NCBI GenBank assembly: GCA_016722575.1
Contig: JADKIY010000002.1
Span: forward strand, 186,001 to 250,000
Reading direction: 5' to 3'
Source: Elusimicrobiota bacterium
Lineage (GTDB): Bacteria > Elusimicrobiota > Elusimicrobia > FEN-1173
Length of the DNA stretch: 64,000 nucleotides
Shown here: positions 59,761 through 64,000 of the stretch, in pieces
Numbering within the stretch: position 1 is the first letter of the stretch
Layout of the letters: every line of letters begins with the position of its first letter
Notes under the pieces: model-generated
Database searches by the model: none
The model's input: the letters and a program-made list of their open reading frames with translations, nothing else
Told to the model about the DNA's origin: nothing
Made by a program: the position numbers and the translations under genes

Positions 59761-60843
59761 CTACATGTCCCCCAGGCGGAGGGTGTTCATTTTGACCAGC
59801 AAATCATCGGGGTTCGTGGAGGCGTCCAGGGCCTCTTCCTTCGTGATTTTCCGTTCGTTGAACAAACGGATGATGTCCTGGTCGAAGGAATGCATTCCGT
59901 AGTACTGGCCCTGCTCGATGGCCTTGTTCACTTCCGGAAATTTATCTTCCATCAGCAGTTTCCGGATCAAGGAGGTGACGACCAAAATCTCCGTCGCGGG
60001 AAAACGGTCCCGGCCGTCGGCCGATTCCAGGAGCCGCTGAGCGACGATGCCCTTCAACACGTTGGCGATGCGGGCTTTGGCGCCGGCCTGTTCGGCCGGA
60101 TGGTAGGATTCCAAAAGGCGCCCCATGGTTTGGGCGGCGTCCATGGTGTGAATGGTGCCCAGCACCAGGTGGCCGGTTTCCGCGGCGGTGATGCCGGCCT
60201 GGATCGATTCCGCGTCCCGCATTTCCCCCAGCACCACCACGTCGGGGTCCTGGCGGAGCAAATGCTTGACCGCCGAGGCGAAAGACGGCGTGTCGTTCCC
60301 CACTTCGCGCTGGGCGATGGAGGATTTTTCGTTGGCGTGGTAATACTCGATGGGGTCCTCGATGGTGATCATGTTGTAGGCGTAGTTCTTGTTGATGTAG
60401 TCCACCATGGAGTTCAGGGTCGTCGTTTTCCCCGCCCCGGTGATGCCCGCCACCAGGATCATGCCCCGGGTGTTCGTGCAAATCTTTTTCATCGTGTCCG
60501 TCGGGAGATTCAATTCCTCGAAGGTTTTGGCCTGCAGGGGGACGACCCGCAGGGACAGCGCCACGGACCCTTTTTGCCGGTAAATATTGACGCGGAACCG
60601 GGACAGGTCCGGCACGTGGTAGGACATGTCCAATTCGCTTTCCCGTTGAAAAGATTTTCGTTGCTCCTCGCTCATCAGGAGGTTGGCCAATTCCTCGATG
60701 TGTTCCGGCGCCATCTTGTTGAAGCCGGACGACATCAAACGCCCATGCATACGCACCATGGGCGGCGTTCCCGCCTTGAAGTGGATGTCCGAAATGCCGC
60801 TTCGGATCATTGTTTGAAAAAGCTTGTTGATGTCAACGGCCAC
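59761..60843 (-). CDS. pilT: Type IV pilus retraction ATPase, PilT family
   Basis: A 360-residue secretion ATPase that depolymerises type IV pili for twitching. The N-terminal domain is MAVDINKLFQTMIRSGISDI followed by FKAGTPPMVRMHG. Walker A is GITGAGKTTTLNSM, the Asp box is ITIEDPIEYYHANEKSSIAQ, Walker B is VVVLGEMRDAESIQ and the His box is GHLVLGTIHT. The C-terminal SLIRKLLMED corresponds to the PilT AIRNLIRE motif. The GTG at 60843 has AAGGAGG with ideal spacing, better than the ATG at 60900. No other pilus genes are in the window; the two linked proteins of unknown role follow it. Confidence 0.94.
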   Translation of the reverse strand: MAVDINKLFQTMIRSGISDIHFKAGTPPMVRMHGRLMSSGFNKMAPEHIEELANLLMSEEQRKSFQRESELDMSYHVPDLSRFRVNIYRQKGSVALSLRVVPLQAKTFEELNLPTDTMKKICTNTRGMILVAGITGAGKTTTLNSMVDYINKNYAYNMITIEDPIEYYHANEKSSIAQREVGNDTPSFASAVKHLLRQDPDVVVLGEMRDAESIQAGITAAETGHLVLGTIHTMDAAQTMGRLLESYHPAEQAGAKARIANVLKGIVAQRLLESADGRDRFPATEILVVTSLIRKLLMEDKFPEVNKAIEQGQYYGMHSFDQDIIRLFNERKITKEEALDASTNPDDLLVKMNTLRLGDM

Positions 60844-61187
60844 CGAAGACCTCCTTGATGCGATTGGTCGCTCGCCGCGCGGGAGCGGGTCGTTCCTCAC
60901 GCCCCCAACGTCGCGCGAAGCTCCTGTTACAATTCCGAAACATCTATTTTACCACGCCCTCGGGTTTCCCACAACCGTCGAAGAAACCGTGTTTTTCCCC
61001 CAAGCGCTTCGGGAACCCCTTTTCCGCCCATTTCGCCCTGATTCCCGCGTCCCGAACCCCCTCGGAGAAAAAAATTCCGGTCTTGGACCCCTGGCCGACA
61101 CGTTGCAAACACACCCCCCGAAGCCCATTCAGTATGCACTATGAAATCAGCGGTTTCAACCCTTTTTAACGCGCAAAAACAAGAATC
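60844..61187. promoter_or_regulatory. Intergenic region with the likely pilT promoter
   Basis: A gene-free stretch of 344 bp. On the minus strand TGGTAAAAT (60946-60954) is an extended -10 about 100 nt before pilT. The rest holds no supported ORF, RNA gene or strong terminator. Confidence 0.4.
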
Positions 61188-61739
61188 CTAGGGGGTCGGA
61201 AACCTCTTTAATAAGGCGGTCACCGACCCCTCCACCGCGGCGTCCAAATCCAGCCCCTCATACGTCATGGCGCCGGTCCACCAGACGTTTCGGCTCACCG
61301 GATCCAACAAACGAACGGACAACGAAAGCGTGGCGTTGGAAACAACCACTTGGGCGTCCTGGACCCCCGCCGTGGTCGCGGAGGGATAGAGGCTTCGGCC
61401 TGAAATCTCGGTGACGGGGTTCAAAACCAGGACGTCCTGGCCGTCTTTGGACCGGATGGGGATCAAATATTTCTTGTCGGGGATCATACGGCCGACGTTG
61501 ACTTGAAGCAAAGCGTCGGGGGCGGGAACTCCTTCGCTCCCGACCCGAAGGGTGAATCCCCGGGCCATCAGTTGCCGCACGAATTCGTCGGTGATCCCCC
61601 GCAGTTCTTCCCGGTCGGGATCCAAAACGGCGATGGTCTTGACGCGGGAGAAATCAACCCCGGGCAACGTGGCCACGCGGGCCGGCGCCAAACACCCGGC
61701 CGACAGGAAAAAGAGCGTGGCGAGGACGAATTTATTCAA
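61188..61739 (-). CDS. Lipoprotein of unknown function
   Basis: A 183-residue protein with a lipobox (FLSAGC, Cys at residue 16). The mature part starts VDFSRVKTIAVLDPDREELR, with a helix DEFVRQLMARGFTLR, a pattern seen in CsgG/LpoB/DUF799-like lipoproteins with an anticodon-binding-like fold. That resemblance is weak, so no family is claimed. The TTG start overlaps the 3' end of the preceding TPR gene by 8 nt, so it is translated in the same operon. Confidence 0.6.
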   Translation of the reverse strand: MNKFVLATLFFLSAGCLAPARVATLPGVDFSRVKTIAVLDPDREELRGITDEFVRQLMARGFTLRVGSEGVPAPDALLQVNVGRMIPDKKYLIPIRSKDGQDVLVLNPVTEISGRSLYPSATTAGVQDAQVVVSNATLSLSVRLLDPVSRNVWWTGAMTYEGLDLDAAVEGSVTALLKRFPTP

Positions 61740-62145
61740 GACGATCCACGTGCCGTTGGGCGATTTCCTTGAGATCCGACGAAGGGGACAAAGCCAAAAA
61801 ACGCGTCCAGGCGTCCCGGGCCCGGGACCAATCCCGTAACTTTTCGTAAACCATGGCGAGATTATAGAGGGCCGTTTCCGATCGAGGAGCCCGCTGCAGG
61901 GCCCGTTCCAAGGCGTCCCGGGCGTCGTCGTAACGCCGCGCCTCCTGGGCGGTCAAACCCAGGGTGATCAAGATCGAGGCGTTTCCCGGGTCCAATTGCG
62001 CGGCGCGACGCAGGGTGGACAGGCCCCGATCGACGTCCCCGCCTCGAACCTCGGCCAGGCCCTGCTGCAACAGGTCTTGGGCGCTTTCGGCGTGGCCGAC
62101 CCCGGCCAACAGGATCAACGAAAAAACGGCGACCGAAATTTTCAT
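61732..62145 (-). CDS. Exported small TPR protein
   Basis: A 137-residue protein with a signal peptide (cleavage near VGHA-ES). Three TPR units follow: ESAQDLLQQGLAEVRGGDVD, SILITLGLTAQEARRYDDA and ALYNLAMVYEKLRDWSRARD. It is probably a periplasmic scaffold for the lipoprotein encoded after it. The ATG overlaps the rpiB stop by 4 nt. Confidence 0.75.
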   Translation of the reverse strand: MKISVAVFSLILLAGVGHAESAQDLLQQGLAEVRGGDVDRGLSTLRRAAQLDPGNASILITLGLTAQEARRYDDARDALERALQRAPRSETALYNLAMVYEKLRDWSRARDAWTRFLALSPSSDLKEIAQRHVDRLE

Positions 62146-62591
62146 CGGATTCGCCCCTTTTCGAGGGCGGTGATTTTTTCAATTCGCCCGGCGTGCCGCC
62201 CCCCCTCGAAGGGGGTTTTCAGCCATATTTGGACGAGACGGATCAACCGCGCCGTGCGAAAAAGACGCCCGCCGACGCTGAGAACGTTCGCTCGGTTGTG
62301 CGCGGCGGCCAGGGCCGCGGTTTTCTCCGACCAAACAACGGCGGCCCGAACCCCGCGGATTTTATTCGCGGCGATGGCCATCCCGATCCCGGACCCGCAG
62401 ACCAACACCCCCCGGTCCGCCCGGCCGGAAGCCACGGCGCGCCCCACCGCGGCCGCAAAATCGGGATAATCCACTCGGTCCCCGGTGATGGGTCCCACGT
62501 CCACAACCCGGTGCCCGGCCCGCCGCAGGGCCTGGAGCAGGGCGGTTTTTCCGGCGAACCCGGCGTGATCGGAACCGAGGGCGATTTTCAC
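62142..62591 (-). CDS. rpiB: Ribose-5-phosphate isomerase B
   Basis: A 149-residue RpiB/LacAB-family isomerase that interconverts ribose-5-phosphate and ribulose-5-phosphate in the pentose phosphate pathway. The N-terminal GSDHAGFAGK holds the phosphate-binding Asp-His, and VLVCGSGIGMAIAANKIRGV holds the catalytic Cys and the anion hole. NRANVLSVGGR follows as expected. It overlaps tpiA by 4 nt, with 6-phosphogluconolactonase further upstream, so sugar-phosphate genes are grouped. Confidence 0.95.
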   Translation of the reverse strand: MKIALGSDHAGFAGKTALLQALRRAGHRVVDVGPITGDRVDYPDFAAAVGRAVASGRADRGVLVCGSGIGMAIAANKIRGVRAAVVWSEKTAALAAAHNRANVLSVGGRLFRTARLIRLVQIWLKTPFEGGRHAGRIEKITALEKGRIR

Positions 62592-63364
62592 GCCCGGGAA
62601 GCCGCCGGGGCGTTGAACCGGACGATGCGGAGGAAATCCTCGGCTTTCAGGCTGGCGCCGCCGACCAAACCGCCGTCGATGTCGGGCTCGGCCATCAGCT
62701 GGTCGATGTTGTCGGGTTTGACCGAGCCGCCGTAAAGGATTCGGAGGGCGTCGGCCGTTTTGGGACCGAAGAGGGCGTCCAATCGGCGGCGGATGAAAGC
62801 GTGAACCTCCTGGGCTTGCGCCGGGGTGGCGGTTTTCCCGGTGCCGATGGCCCAGACGGGCTCGTAGGCGATCACAAGGCGGAGGGCCTGCTCCGCGGTC
62901 AGACCCTTTAAGCCCCCGTTGATTTGAGTTTCAACCACGGAAAAGGTTTTGCCCCCCTCCCGTTCGGCGAGGGTTTCCCCGACGCAGACAATGGGAACCA
63001 ATCCGTTGTCCAAGGCCACTTTTGTTTTCTTGTTGATCAAAGCGTCGGACTCCCCGTAGATCTGGCGTCGCTCCGAATGGCCGACAATGACGTGGGTCGC
63101 GCCGGCGTCTTTGATCATCCCGGCCGAGATCTCCCCGGTAAAGGCGCCCTGGAGATTGTCGTTCATGTTCTGGGCTCCGACTTGAACGGACGTTCCGCGA
63201 GCGGCCTGGGCGGCCCCCGCCAAGGCCGTAAAGGGCGGGCACACGAGGACGTCCCGGTCCGACCAGGACCCGGATTGGGATTTCAAGGCGTTCACCAAAT
63301 CGACGGATTCCGCGATGGTTTTGTGCATTTTCCAATTTCCGGCCATTAAGGCGCGACGGGGCAT
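62588..63364 (-). CDS. tpiA: Triosephosphate isomerase
   Basis: A 258-residue TIM-barrel enzyme of glycolysis. It starts RRALMAGNWKMHKT with the catalytic Lys and has the electrophilic His in VIVGHSERRQIYGES. The catalytic Glu is in VIAYEPVWAIGTGKTATPAQ, and ILYGGSVKPDN binds the phosphate. The ATG at 63364 follows AAAGGAG; the longer frame upstream is not coding-like. Its stop overlaps the rpiB start. Confidence 0.97.
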   Translation of the reverse strand: MPRRALMAGNWKMHKTIAESVDLVNALKSQSGSWSDRDVLVCPPFTALAGAAQAARGTSVQVGAQNMNDNLQGAFTGEISAGMIKDAGATHVIVGHSERRQIYGESDALINKKTKVALDNGLVPIVCVGETLAEREGGKTFSVVETQINGGLKGLTAEQALRLVIAYEPVWAIGTGKTATPAQAQEVHAFIRRRLDALFGPKTADALRILYGGSVKPDNIDQLMAEPDIDGGLVGGASLKAEDFLRIVRFNAPAASRA

Positions 63365-63477
63365 AAAAACTCCTTTGAGGAACGGCAAAGTATAAAGAAG
63401 GGCGTTTCTGTCAGGTATTCTAGAACATCTTTTCCGTCGGAGCAATGGGGCATCGTCCGAAGGGGCCGGACGCCGGG

Positions 63478-63999
63478 CTACCCCCCGGGAAAGGCCGGGC
63501 GGTCCACAAACCACTCCACGGTACCCCGGGACGGCCGAACCCGGGCGGCCGGGAGGGTCCTCCCGCGGCGGGACCAGACTCGGCGGAGAACTTCCCTTTT
63601 ATCCCCCCCGCGAACCAGAAAAAGCACGTGGCGCGCCCGATTGAAGAAGGGCAGGGTGAGCGTCAACCGACGAGGGGGCGGTTTGGGCGCGTCCTCCACC
63701 GGCAGGACCCAACGGCGTTTTGCCGCCAAAGCCGGAGCCCCCGGGAACAACGAAGCCGTGTGGCCATCCTCCCCCACCCCCAGCAAGACCACGTCCGGTC
63801 GGCGTCCCCGAAACCAACGGCGGAGATGGGATTCAAACCGGCGGGCATCGTCGACGGATCGGCCGGGAACGGTGAAAAAGGGGTGTTGCCGGGACCGGGG
63901 AATCGGCGGTTTTCGCCCAAAGGCTTTACGGGCGTTTCCGGCGTTGCTGGCGGGGTCGCGGAAAGGGACCATCCGTTCGTCGCCCCAAAACAGATGGAT
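63478..63999 (-). CDS. pgl: 6-phosphogluconolactonase, 5' end outside the window
   Basis: The C-terminal 174 residues of a Pgl/NagB-fold lactonase of the oxidative pentose phosphate pathway. The frame is open to the right edge and reads IHLFWGDERMVPF, the conserved substrate motif, then DPASNAGNARKAF and LLGVGEDGHTASLFPG, the catalytic signature. The C-terminus contains LTLPFFNRARHVLFLVRGG, as in the family. About 60 to 70 N-terminal residues lie beyond the window. It is followed by tpiA after 113 nt. Confidence 0.92.
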   Translation of the reverse strand: MHLFWGDERMVPFRDPASNAGNARKAFGRKPPIPRSRQHPFFTVPGRSVDDARRFESHLRRWFRGRRPDVVLLGVGEDGHTASLFPGAPALAAKRRWVLPVEDAPKPPPRRLTLTLPFFNRARHVLFLVRGGDKREVLRRVWSRRGRTLPAARVRPSRGTVEWFVDRPAFPGG

Positions 64000-64000
64000 C

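Overview
The window is a GC-rich bacterial chromosome segment, apparently from a Gram-negative organism. It carries two RND efflux systems with an adaptor and a TolC, PorV-like outer-membrane proteins, type IV pilus ATPase PilT, HpnE and signal-peptide-rich TPR proteins. The mix of UPF0164/PorV-like proteins, FlgD-like C-terminal domains, coupled TPR genes and giant secreted YD-repeat proteins fits Elusimicrobiota best. That assignment is inferred from gene content, not from a marker phylogeny.

Layout. 0-6 kb: the end of an RND pump, then a secreted FlgD-like protein (frameshifted), a PorV/TPR protein and a TPR protein. 6-22.3 kb: a 10-kb YD-repeat gene followed by a chain of overlapping or frameshifted ORFs, ending in a candidate toxin tip and a 1-nt-overlapping, zinc-ribbon candidate immunity gene. 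This resembles a polymorphic toxin locus. 22.3-28.3 kb: an AT-richer insertion zone with four copies or fragments of one IS3-family element, three of them nested inside each other, surrounding three exported or membrane proteins; the last copy has cut off the 5' end of a GreA/GreB-type gene. 28.6-30.4 kb: pirin, rhodanese and a CDGSH protein.

30.4-35.2 kb: a compact stress module with exported MsrB, an ECF sigma factor, a FecR-type anti-sigma protein, then DoxX, a cysteine-repeat bufferin-like RiPP precursor, an MNIO (DUF692) enzyme and a DUF2063 partner. The same bipartite promoter-like motif (ATCCA-N15-CGTAT) lies upstream of msrB, of the sigma gene and of the doxX operon, so the module looks like one self-contained regulon. 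35.2-42.2 kb: RND pump, adaptor, TolC and an outer-membrane protein on the minus strand. 42.2-45.7 kb: LexA with an apparently leaderless promoter, a RecA-fold-like partner, then NUDIX, DUF309, endonuclease III and a cobalamin adenosyltransferase.

45.7-54.8 kb: housekeeping genes on the minus strand (ilvD, SirB1-type, HAD, hpnE, peroxiredoxin, thrS without a TGS domain, YfhO-like). 54.8-56.4 kb: tRNA-Val with a duplicated 3' flank, a small Cys/Met/His-rich membrane protein, queF and tRNA-Cys. 56.4-60.9 kb: a DnaA-like AAA+ protein without the DNA-binding domain, a proline-rich partner that shares its C-terminal alpha/beta domain, and PilT. 61.2-64 kb: a lipoprotein, a TPR protein, rpiB, tpiA and a partial 6-phosphogluconolactonase.

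Several genes are broken by single-base changes in homopolymers, and IS copies carry different one-base losses. Some apparent pseudogenes may therefore be sequence errors. No rRNA and no CRISPR array were seen.
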